A stretch of 10,148 nucleotides of DNA from an uncultured Clostridia bacterium. Lineage in GTDB: Bacteria > Bacillota > Clostridia > Christensenellales > CAG-138. The stretch is from the NCBI GenBank assembly GCA_946183765.1, contig CAMHDC010000027.1, positions 1-10,148 of the forward strand, read 5' to 3'. Positions 4,967-10,148 of this stretch are shown here, one piece after another; within the stretch, counting starts at the first letter, position 1; each line of letters starts with the position of its first letter. Position numbers and translations under genes: made by a program. The notes beneath the pieces are model-generated. The model did not search any database, was not told where the DNA came from, and saw only the letters and a program-made list of their open reading frames with translations.

Positions 4967-6631
4967 TTATTGCCCGGGGAGGGTGATGGTGTCGATCCGA
5001 AGCGATGTTTGATAGAGCTGCTGCAGCTCCGGCCGAAAGAAGGCCACCACCGTGCCGCCGTGATCCTCATCGATGGTGGTGGAGTGGATGACGCGGCCGT
5101 CCCCCAGATAGACCATCACGTGGCCCACCCGCCCGTTGTCTGCCTCCTTGCGCAGGAACACCAGATCCCCCCGCTGAAGCGCGTCCATGGAGGGCAGACC
5201 CTTCGCTTCGTCCCGCGGGGCGGGTCGCATGAGGCGGATGTGCTTCCTATAGTGCCAGTAGTAAAAATCGATCTGGGAGAGGCCCGAGGCGTTGGAACCG
5301 GTGAAGGGCTGATGGCCGTAGAAGGCGGGGGTGATCTCCATGCGGATGAACAGCCAGGAGATGAGCCCGGAGCAGTCGAAGGAATATTCCCCTTTGCGCT
5401 GGAAGTTGCTGTAGGGAGTGCCCAGGCAGTCGTAGATCTGAGCGATCAGGTCCTCCACGATCATCTGCTTCTCGTCGAAGACCTCCAGATGGATGCGGCG
5501 GGCCGAGTCCAGCGTCTGCTGCAGCGCTTCCGTCCATGCCACGGCCTTCACCTGCCCGCCCCGCAGGAGCAGGGCCTGACCGTCGCCTAAAAACACGCCG
5601 CAGCCTGTCAGCGCCCCGGAGTAGGGACCTCTCACGACGAACTCGAACCCGTCCAGCACGCCGCTGCTGCCCTGTTCCAAAGGCTCCGTGAAGAACAGGA
5701 TATCCCCTTTTTTCAGCTCGCCGTCGGCAGGCACATACTCCCATTGGGTGGGCTGTCCGTTGTAGTATACCAGATTCCCCGCCGTATTGAAGAGCCTGAA
5801 CAGCAGGGAATTGTAAATCTCGTCCTTATAGAACAGGGGATAGCGCTCGTCGTCGTCCAGGTCCTTTTGATAGACACGATAGTAAAAGGGATCGAAGTCC
5901 AGCCCCAGCCGGCCCAGGACGGCGTAGATCCGCTCCGCCATGGTCCCCCGGTCGGTGCCGGTTTGAAGCTCTCGGACGAAAGCGTCGGGAGAATAGAAGT
6001 CCACGGTCCGCTGCAGCTCGCCGGCGGCGTCGAAGTATCGCTCGGTTTCTGCATCACTTAGCACCACGCACTGGCTGGCTTTGATATAGCCGGTGAGCCC
6101 GTCCTGGGTGGTGGCGAGGTAGTATTGCCGATTGTATACGTTGTGGATATAGAACAGGTGATAGGACTCCCGGCCCTTCACGGGGGCGGTGTCGTAGGGA
6201 TAGGTCAGGACGGGCACGTGAGCAAAGACCATGGCGCCCAGCCGGCCCACGCCGTCCAGCAGGGGGTTGGGCGTGGCAAGAGGCTCCACCGTGGCGGTAG
6301 GCTCCGGCGTGCAGCTCAGCAGCGGGAACAGCCGCGCCTCCACGTTCTTGCGCCCGTCCAGTCGATCCAGCGGGATGGCCGTGGGCGTAGGCGTAGGCGT
6401 TGGGGTAGGCGTGGGCGTCGGTGTGGGGGACACGGTGGGCGTAGGGGAGGGCGTCAAGGTGGGCGCAGCCGTGACAGCAGGCTCGGCGGCGGCCGCCGCG
6501 GTGGGGGCGAGGGTGGCGACGGGCGGGGCCGTGGCGCTCGATTCCTGCAGAGGCGCGGTCGTCTTCCCGCAGCCGGGCAGCACCAGCGTCAGCAGCAACA
6601 AGGCAAAGGCTTTTCTTATGACTTCTTTCAT
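4967..6631 (-). CDS. NlpC/P60 peptidoglycan hydrolase lipoprotein, paralogue of the 3252-4910 gene
   Basis: A 554-residue lipoprotein with the same architecture as its convergent neighbour and, by eye, about half identical residues. The signal peptide MKEVIRKAFALLLLTLV ends in LPGC (Cys21). An Ala-rich stretch leads into a nearly pure Thr-Pro linker (about 57-84). An SH3b-like domain covers about 129-195. A degenerate NlpC/P60-like domain (about 229-384) has Asn274 and Gly343 where the catalytic Cys and His would be. The intact C-terminal peptidase has Cys420 in SFDCSG, His504 in VGHVMVYLG and His516 in RVIHS. It probably trims peptidoglycan peptides while anchored to the outer face of the membrane. 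The start at 6631 begins the signal peptide and lies seven bases from a TATACT box with no Shine-Dalgarno site. It differs from its paralogue most in the linker and in the middle of the catalytic domain (ITPAFYGHQPF region), which may mean different substrates. Confidence 0.9.
   Translation of the reverse strand: MKEVIRKAFALLLLTLVLPGCGKTTAPLQESSATAPPVATLAPTAAAAAEPAVTAAPTLTPSPTPTVSPTPTPTPTPTPTPTPTAIPLDRLDGRKNVEARLFPLLSCTPEPTATVEPLATPNPLLDGVGRLGAMVFAHVPVLTYPYDTAPVKGRESYHLFYIHNVYNRQYYLATTQDGLTGYIKASQCVVLSDAETERYFDAAGELQRTVDFYSPDAFVRELQTGTDRGTMAERIYAVLGRLGLDFDPFYYRVYQKDLDDDERYPLFYKDEIYNSLLFRLFNTAGNLVYYNGQPTQWEYVPADGELKKGDILFFTEPLEQGSSGVLDGFEFVVRGPYSGALTGCGVFLGDGQALLLRGGQVKAVAWTEALQQTLDSARRIHLEVFDEKQMIVEDLIAQIYDCLGTPYSNFQRKGEYSFDCSGLISWLFIRMEITPAFYGHQPFTGSNASGLSQIDFYYWHYRKHIRLMRPAPRDEAKGLPSMDALQRGDLVFLRKEADNGRVGHVMVYLGDGRVIHSTTIDEDHGGTVVAFFRPELQQLYQTSLRIDTITLPGQ
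6381..6462 (-). repeat. Hexanucleotide-like repeat coding a Thr-Pro linker
   Basis: Imperfect 6-base units (on the plus strand GTGGGC, GTAGGC and variants) encode alternating Thr and Pro, residues about 57-84 of the NlpC/P60 lipoprotein. Gain or loss of a 6-base unit would change linker length by two residues without breaking the frame. Similar but less regular tracts occur at about 3421-3530 and 7539-7630 in the other two wall-enzyme genes. Confidence 0.75.
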
Positions 6632-6638
6632 ATCCGAC

Positions 6639-6668
6639 AGTATATCAAAAGTTTCATCTCTCTGTGAA
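6639..6668 (-). promoter_or_regulatory. Leaderless sigma-A promoter of the minus-strand NlpC/P60 lipoprotein
   Basis: On the minus strand, TTCACA (6663-6668), an 18-base spacer and TATACT (6639-6644) are followed by GTCGGAT (6638-6632) and the ATG at 6631. The expected start site coincides with the initiation codon and there is no Shine-Dalgarno sequence. The box spacing and the TATACTGTCG segment are identical to those of the paralogue's promoter. Confidence 0.78.
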
Positions 6669-6691
6669 GGCTAACGAACGTCTGCGCTCGG

Positions 6692-6718
6692 AAAATGCGC
6701 GTGGATGAAGGATGCGCA
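6692..6718 (-). terminator. Possible weak terminator of the L,D-transpeptidase gene
   Basis: On the minus strand, TGCGC and GCGCA (6714-6718 and 6696-6700) can form a five-base stem with a 13-base loop, followed by four T (6695-6692). It lies just after the stop at 6721. The stem is short and the loop long, so some transcription may read through into the NlpC/P60 gene. Confidence 0.3.
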
Positions 6719-6720
6719 GT

Positions 6721-7797
6721 CTATTGGGGCGTGGGGGAGGGCGTCGAAAGCGCCAGGTACGGATTGGCCGGGTCCGGGTCCGTGGGGTCCCAGCCGTATT
6801 TCTTCTGGTAGGTGTACGGCTGGGTCCAGAGGATCTGCGGGGGCTTGGGGGGCGTGGGGCCTTTGTCCTTGGTGACCCACACGTTCACCGTATAGAAGGC
6901 GGCCAGATCGTAGATATACTTGGCGTCCGCCACCGTCATCCGCACGCAGCCGTGGGAGGCCGCCGTGCCCAGCTTCTGGTAAGAAAGCATGTTGGTCATG
7001 CGGTGTGCCTTCGCCTTGTCGCTGCCCGCGTCGTAGCTGATGGGCACGGAGTGGAACAGATGCCCCTTGTAGAATCGGCAGGCCCAGAACCCGTAGCAGA
7101 GGGTGTCCTCCTCCTCGGAGCCCAGGAGCTTGTAGTCGTAGGTCTCGTAGATGGTGTAGCGACCCACGGGCGTGGCGTTGCCGCCCCGGCCCGAGGAGCA
7201 GATCATGATCCGATCCTCGATCCATTCGCCGCCCGCTCCGTGGAACGATACTACGCTCTGGGAGGGCAGATACAGGACCAGGAGCTTTTCGTCCTCCTGC
7301 TTCGGCGGGTCGGCGGGGGTATAGAGGGGCACCAGGCAGGGGCCGTCCACAGGCGCGGCACCGGGAGCAACCCGCCCCACCTCATCCGCGGGGTAGAAGC
7401 CGATCTCGTCGTCCCCCACCTGACCGTAGGCAAGGTACATATCCCTCTGCGCCCAGTAGAACAGCCCCGCCGTTTCCGCCGCCTGCAGATACCGGGCGGG
7501 CCGCCGATCTTCGGGCAGGGCCGCGGCCAGGAAGGGCGCGGGGGTAGGCGTGGGCTCCGGCGTGGGCGTAGGCACCGGCGTAGGGCTGGGCGTGGGGGTA
7601 GGGGAGGGGGTGGGCGTGGGCACCGGCGTCAGCAGCACCTGGATAGGGGGCAGGGGCGTGGCGGTCGCAGGCGCGGCTGTGACCGGCTCCGCCGTTGGCG
7701 CAGGCGCGGCCTCCACCGTAGCGGCGGGCTTTGCACAGGCTGCCAGGAAGATCAACCCCAAAAGGCATATGTACTTGTTCCAACAGGACCGCTTCAT
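6721..7797 (-). CDS. L,D-transpeptidase (YkuD family) lipoprotein
   Basis: A 358-residue lipoprotein. The signal peptide MKRSCWNKYICLLGLIF ends in LAAC (Cys21). A Pro-Thr linker covers about 57-87. Residues about 95-130 (LFYWAQRDMYLAYGQVGDD) may be a small SH3-like module. The YkuD catalytic domain spans about 168-313, with TPVGRYTIYE, HSVPIS and the active-site motif SHGCVRM (His282, Cys284). The family makes 3-3 cross-links in peptidoglycan or attaches proteins to the stem peptide, using a catalytic Cys. The C-terminus is Pro-rich and ends STPSPTPQ. The start at 7797 is chosen because it begins the signal peptide. A GGAGAGG site lies 14 bases upstream, which is long, and the only upstream in-frame ATG (7857) would add 20 charged residues before the signal. 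The gene is on the same strand as the NlpC/P60 gene 89 bases downstream, which has its own promoter. Confidence 0.9.
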   Translation of the reverse strand: MKRSCWNKYICLLGLIFLAACAKPAATVEAAPAPTAEPVTAAPATATPLPPIQVLLTPVPTPTPSPTPTPSPTPVPTPTPEPTPTPAPFLAAALPEDRRPARYLQAAETAGLFYWAQRDMYLAYGQVGDDEIGFYPADEVGRVAPGAAPVDGPCLVPLYTPADPPKQEDEKLLVLYLPSQSVVSFHGAGGEWIEDRIMICSSGRGGNATPVGRYTIYETYDYKLLGSEEEDTLCYGFWACRFYKGHLFHSVPISYDAGSDKAKAHRMTNMLSYQKLGTAASHGCVRMTVADAKYIYDLAAFYTVNVWVTKDKGPTPPKPPQILWTQPYTYQKKYGWDPTDPDPANPYLALSTPSPTPQ

Positions 7798-7811
7798 AGG
7801 GGACGGACGAT

Positions 7812-7818
7812 CCTCTCC
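7812..7818 (-). promoter_or_regulatory. Distant Shine-Dalgarno-like site of the L,D-transpeptidase gene
   Basis: GGAGAGG on the minus strand lies 14 bases before the ATG at 7797. This is longer than the usual 5-9 bases, so initiation may be weak, or the true start may differ. Confidence 0.4.
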
Positions 7819-7841
7819 AAAACGACATGATCTTACACAAT

Positions 7842-7870
7842 ATCTTACTCGTCCCATACCTGAAAAGCAA
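7842..7870 (-). promoter_or_regulatory. Possible promoter of the L,D-transpeptidase gene
   Basis: On the minus strand, TTGCTT (7865-7870), a 17-base spacer and TAAGAT (7842-7847) form a moderate sigma-A promoter. Transcription would begin near 7835, giving a leader of about 38 bases. A second TAAGAT copy lies at 7830-7835. Confidence 0.45.
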
Positions 7871-7932
7871 GCCCGTCCCAGACCCGCCTTTGTAAAAAAA
7901 CTTTTGGCTGTCCGTTTCCTTTTAGATTGTTT

Positions 7933-7938
7933 TAAGAT
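7933..7938 (+). promoter_or_regulatory. Possible -10 box of the beta-helix lipoprotein gene
   Basis: TAAGAT lies 46 bases before the ATG at 7985. No good -35 box is seen at 16-18 bases upstream, so this is a weak call. The box may depend on an activator. Confidence 0.3.
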
Positions 7939-7967
7939 TCAGGGCGTAGGATAGGGGCAAAGATACA

Positions 7968-7976
7968 GGAAGGGAG
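7968..7976 (+). promoter_or_regulatory. Shine-Dalgarno site of the beta-helix lipoprotein gene
   Basis: GGAAGGGAG ends eight bases before the ATG at 7985, a good site at a normal distance. Confidence 0.75.
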
Positions 7977-7984
7977 AAAAAACG

Positions 7985-9520
7985 ATGAAGCGCAAGCATA
8001 CGAAATGGATTTGCCTGGGGTTGGTCCTGTGCCTCCTGACGGGGCTGGCCCTGGGCTGCAATAGCTCCACGAACAAGACCGAGACGGCCACGTCCGAGGA
8101 CGCGGCCCAGACCACGGACCAGACCACAGAAACGACGGCAGCGGCGGCGGCAGCGCCCGACGGCAACCCGCCCGCCGACATGGGGGGACGGCCCGACGGC
8201 ACCCCGCCCGACGGCACCCCGCCCGGGGGCATGCCCGGCGGCCCCGGTGGCATGGGACAGCCCCCCGCAGGGGGACCCGGCGGCGGCCCCGGCGGCAGCA
8301 GCGCGGATATCGACTACAAGGGCGCGGTCAAGATCACCTCTGCCGACAGCCAGAGCGGACAAACCTATGCTTCCGACACTGCGGACGAAAGCGCCCTGCT
8401 CATCAGCACCGGGGACGCGGTGACCATCGACGATGCCACCGTCACCAAGTCCGGCAACTCCGACGGCGGCGACAGCTGCAACTTCTACGGCCTGAACGCG
8501 GCGGTCCTCGTCAAGGACGGGGCTGACGTGACCATCACCGGCGGCACGATCACCTCTGACGCCATGGGCGCCAACGGCGTCTTCTGCTACGGCGGCAACG
8601 GGGGCCGGAACGGGGCCGCGGGGGACGGCACCACCCTCACCATCCGGGACACCGTCATCACCACCACGGGTGGCGGCTCCGGCGGCATCATGACCACGGG
8701 CGGCGGCGTCACCTACGCCTACGACCTCACCGTCACCACCTCCGGCCAGTCCTCCGCGCCCATCCGCACGGACCGGGGCGGCGGCACGGTTTACGTGGAC
8801 GGAGGCACCTACACCTCCAACGGTCTCGGGTCCCCCACCATCTACTCCACGGCGGAGATCCACGTGAGCAACGCCACCCTCACCTCCAACCTCTCCGAGG
8901 GCGTGTGCATCGAGGGCAAGAACAGCATCGAGCTCACCAACTGCGACATGACGGCCAACAATACGAAGATGAACAGCAACGCCAGCTTCCTGGACACCAT
9001 CATGATCTACCAGTCCATGTCAGGGGACGCGGACAGCGGCACCTCCGCCTTCACCATGACCGGCGGGAGCCTGACCAGCAAGAGCGGCCACGTGTTCCAC
9101 GTGACCAACACGAACGCCGTCATCAACCTGAACGATGTCACGATCCTCAACGAGGACGCGCAAAACATCCTGCTCTCGGTCTGCACGGACGGCTGGAGCG
9201 GCGCAAGCAACGTCGCCACGCTGAACGCCAGCAAGCAGGCCCTTGCCGGAACGATCCTGGTGGGGAGCGATTCCACCCTGACGCTGAACCTGACTGACGG
9301 CTCGGTCCTGATCGGTACGATCTCAGGCAGCATCACCAACGCCAAGGGGTCCGTCGTCTCCACCCAGGTGGGCACCGTCCACGTGTCCCTGGACGGTGCC
9401 TCCACCTGGACGCTGACCGCCGACACCTACGTGACCTCCTTTACCGGCGACGCTTCCCAGGTGATCGCCAACGGCTACACGCTGTATGTAAACGGCGTAG
9501 CCCTGACCGGCACCAAGTAA
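7985..9520 (+). CDS. Secreted beta-helix (carbohydrate-binding-like) lipoprotein
   Basis: A 511-residue surface lipoprotein. The signal peptide MKRKHTKWICLGLVLCLLTG ends in LALGC (Cys25). A Ser/Thr/Asp/Glu-rich stretch follows, then a Pro-Gly-rich linker (about 59-104, with PDGTP repeated and GGMPGGPGGMG). From about 108 to the end, the protein consists of many short Thr/Ser/Gly/Asn-rich strands with recurring patterns such as VTITGGTITSD, LTIRDTVITTTGG, IHVSNATLTSN, IELTNCDMTAN and FTMTGGSLTS. This periodicity of roughly 20-30 residues is typical of right-handed parallel beta-helix proteins. It resembles clostridial proteins annotated as carbohydrate-binding domain-containing (Cthe_2159-like), some of which bind pectic polysaccharides. 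No catalytic residues can be assigned and enzymatic activity is not claimed. The gene has its own Shine-Dalgarno site and a strong terminator, so it is probably monocistronic. Confidence 0.85.
   Translation: MKRKHTKWICLGLVLCLLTGLALGCNSSTNKTETATSEDAAQTTDQTTETTAAAAAAPDGNPPADMGGRPDGTPPDGTPPGGMPGGPGGMGQPPAGGPGGGPGGSSADIDYKGAVKITSADSQSGQTYASDTADESALLISTGDAVTIDDATVTKSGNSDGGDSCNFYGLNAAVLVKDGADVTITGGTITSDAMGANGVFCYGGNGGRNGAAGDGTTLTIRDTVITTTGGGSGGIMTTGGGVTYAYDLTVTTSGQSSAPIRTDRGGGTVYVDGGTYTSNGLGSPTIYSTAEIHVSNATLTSNLSEGVCIEGKNSIELTNCDMTANNTKMNSNASFLDTIMIYQSMSGDADSGTSAFTMTGGSLTSKSGHVFHVTNTNAVINLNDVTILNEDAQNILLSVCTDGWSGASNVATLNASKQALAGTILVGSDSTLTLNLTDGSVLIGTISGSITNAKGSVVSTQVGTVHVSLDGASTWTLTADTYVTSFTGDASQVIANGYTLYVNGVALTGTK
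8195..8224 (+). repeat. Two 15-base tandem repeats in the Pro-Gly linker
   Basis: GACGGCACCCCGCCC occurs twice in tandem (8195-8209 and 8210-8224) and encodes a repeated Asp-Gly-Thr-Pro-Pro. The unit keeps the frame, so copy-number change would only alter linker length. Confidence 0.8.
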
Positions 9521-9530
9521 GAGCAAAAAC

Positions 9531-9560
9531 AAGGGGCTGTCGCACCGGCGGCAGCCCCTT
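9531..9560. terminator. Bidirectional terminator between the beta-helix and AI-2E-family genes
   Basis: A 13-base stem including one G-U pair (9531-9543 with 9548-9560) closes a four-base ACCG loop. On the plus strand, T-rich sequence (TTTACTTATTT) follows. On the minus strand, TTGTTTTTG follows. It lies between convergent stop codons at 9520 and 9577. Confidence 0.88.
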
Positions 9561-9576
9561 TACTTATTTCATCGAA

Positions 9577-10148
9577 TCAGTCCTTAGGCCGCGCCTCCAG
9601 CCAGGGGAGGAAGTGCTCCTCGTAGAGGAAGTCCAGAATGGCTACGGCGGGGATGGCCAGCAGGATGCCCACCACGCCGAAGGCCCGGCCGCCCACGATG
9701 ACGCCCACCAGGATCCACAGGCCCGACACGCCCAGGGAGTCTCCGAAGAGCTTGGGCTTGAGGATGTAGCCGTCGATGGTCTGCAAAATCGCCGTGAAGA
9801 TCAAAAACGCGAAGGCGTGCCAGGGGTTCACCATCAGCAGCACGAAGCCGCCGATGATGGCGCCGAAAACGGGGCCGAAGGTGGGCAGCAGGTTGAACAC
9901 GGCCACCACGAAGGACACCAGCCCCACGTAGGGCATGCCCACGATAGCCATGAAGATGGCGTTGGCTCCGCCCACGATCAGGCTGTCCAGCAGATTGAAG
10001 ACGATGTATCGGTTCAGAATGGCATGGCAGCGGCGCAGCACCTTGGCCAGCTTTTCGTATTTGGCTCCGCCCAGGGAGGCGATCAGGAGTCGCCGGCTGC
10101 CGTTCTTCAGCCGGGACTTGTCGCCCAGCAAATAGATGGACAGGAGGA
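9577..10148 (-). CDS. AI-2E family transporter, C-terminal part (5' end outside the window)
   Basis: At least 189 residues are visible and the frame stays open to the window edge (LLSIYLLGDKSRLK), so the N-terminus is missing. The sequence matches the C-terminal half of the AI-2E transporter family (YdiK/TqsA-like, multi-pass membrane proteins, usually about 330-400 residues). It has a basic amphipathic stretch, then hydrophobic segments beginning IVFNLLDSLIVGGANAIF, then LVSFVVAVFNLLPTFGPVFG, AFAFLIFTAILQ, and the typical ILKPKLFGDSLGVSGLW, VGGRAFGVVGILLAIPAVAI ending. The family exports autoinducer-2 in a few cases and ions in others. In Gram-positive bacteria the substrate is usually unknown. 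The TTG at 10131 is internal, not a start. Confidence 0.9.
   Translation of the reverse strand, partial: LLSIYLLGDKSRLKNGSRRLLIASLGGAKYEKLAKVLRRCHAILNRYIVFNLLDSLIVGGANAIFMAIVGMPYVGLVSFVVAVFNLLPTFGPVFGAIIGGFVLLMVNPWHAFAFLIFTAILQTIDGYILKPKLFGDSLGVSGLWILVGVIVGGRAFGVVGILLAIPAVAILDFLYEEHFLPWLEARPKD

Noticed and set aside
6381..6462. Possible CRISPR or minisatellite array
   Set aside because: The repeat units are short, imperfect and codon-phased. They encode a Thr-Pro linker inside a clear gene, with no spacers.
7922..8863. Minus-strand open frame opposite the beta-helix gene
   Set aside because: Its translation is repetitive Gly/Ala/Arg/Val sequence mirroring the codon repeats of the real gene, and no ribosome-binding site fits.

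Overview
The window looks like a chromosomal segment of a GC-rich (by eye about 60%) Gram-positive bacterium, most likely a member of the Clostridia. The evidence is a long-form ribosome hibernation factor, a VanZ-family membrane protein, four lipoproteins with N-terminal lipobox signal peptides, and peptidoglycan enzymes on long Pro-Thr linkers. A more precise placement (for example Christensenellales-like) would be a guess. There are no RNA genes, CRISPR arrays, insertion sequences or phage genes. No gene-free stretch exceeds 300 bases.

Layout. From the left, an ATP-grasp ligase (minus, 35-1228) is followed after 12 bases by the start of another minus-strand gene that leaves the window at base 1. 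A 230-base divergent promoter region separates the ligase from hpf (plus, 1459-1986), which ends in a clear terminator. Next come a VanZ-VOC fusion (plus, 2087-3175) and an NlpC/P60 lipoprotein (plus, 3252-4910). That lipoprotein converges on its own paralogue (minus, 4967-6631) across one shared hairpin. Upstream of the paralogue, on the same strand, is an L,D-transpeptidase lipoprotein (minus, 6721-7797). A second divergent region (7798-7984) precedes a beta-helix surface lipoprotein (plus, 7985-9520). This converges, across another shared hairpin, on the C-terminal part of an AI-2E-family transporter (minus, 9577 to the window end).

How the genes fit together. The middle 5 kb is a cell-envelope cluster of two NlpC/P60 lipoproteins and one YkuD lipoprotein. 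All three have a lipobox Cys near residue 21-23 and a Pro-Thr linker beginning near residue 57, which suggests enzymes tethered to the membrane and reaching into the wall. The two NlpC/P60 proteins each contain an intact C-terminal peptidase domain and, before it, a second NlpC/P60-like fold in which all three catalytic positions appear to be replaced.

The most unusual signal is in the promoters. VanZ-VOC and both NlpC/P60 genes have strong sigma-A promoters whose TATACT box ends only 6-7 bases before the ATG, with no Shine-Dalgarno sequence. They are therefore probably transcribed as leaderless mRNAs. Neighbouring genes (ATP-grasp, hpf, the beta-helix lipoprotein) have ordinary Shine-Dalgarno sites. 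The two paralogues' promoters share box spacing and partial sequence, so promoter and gene probably duplicated together.
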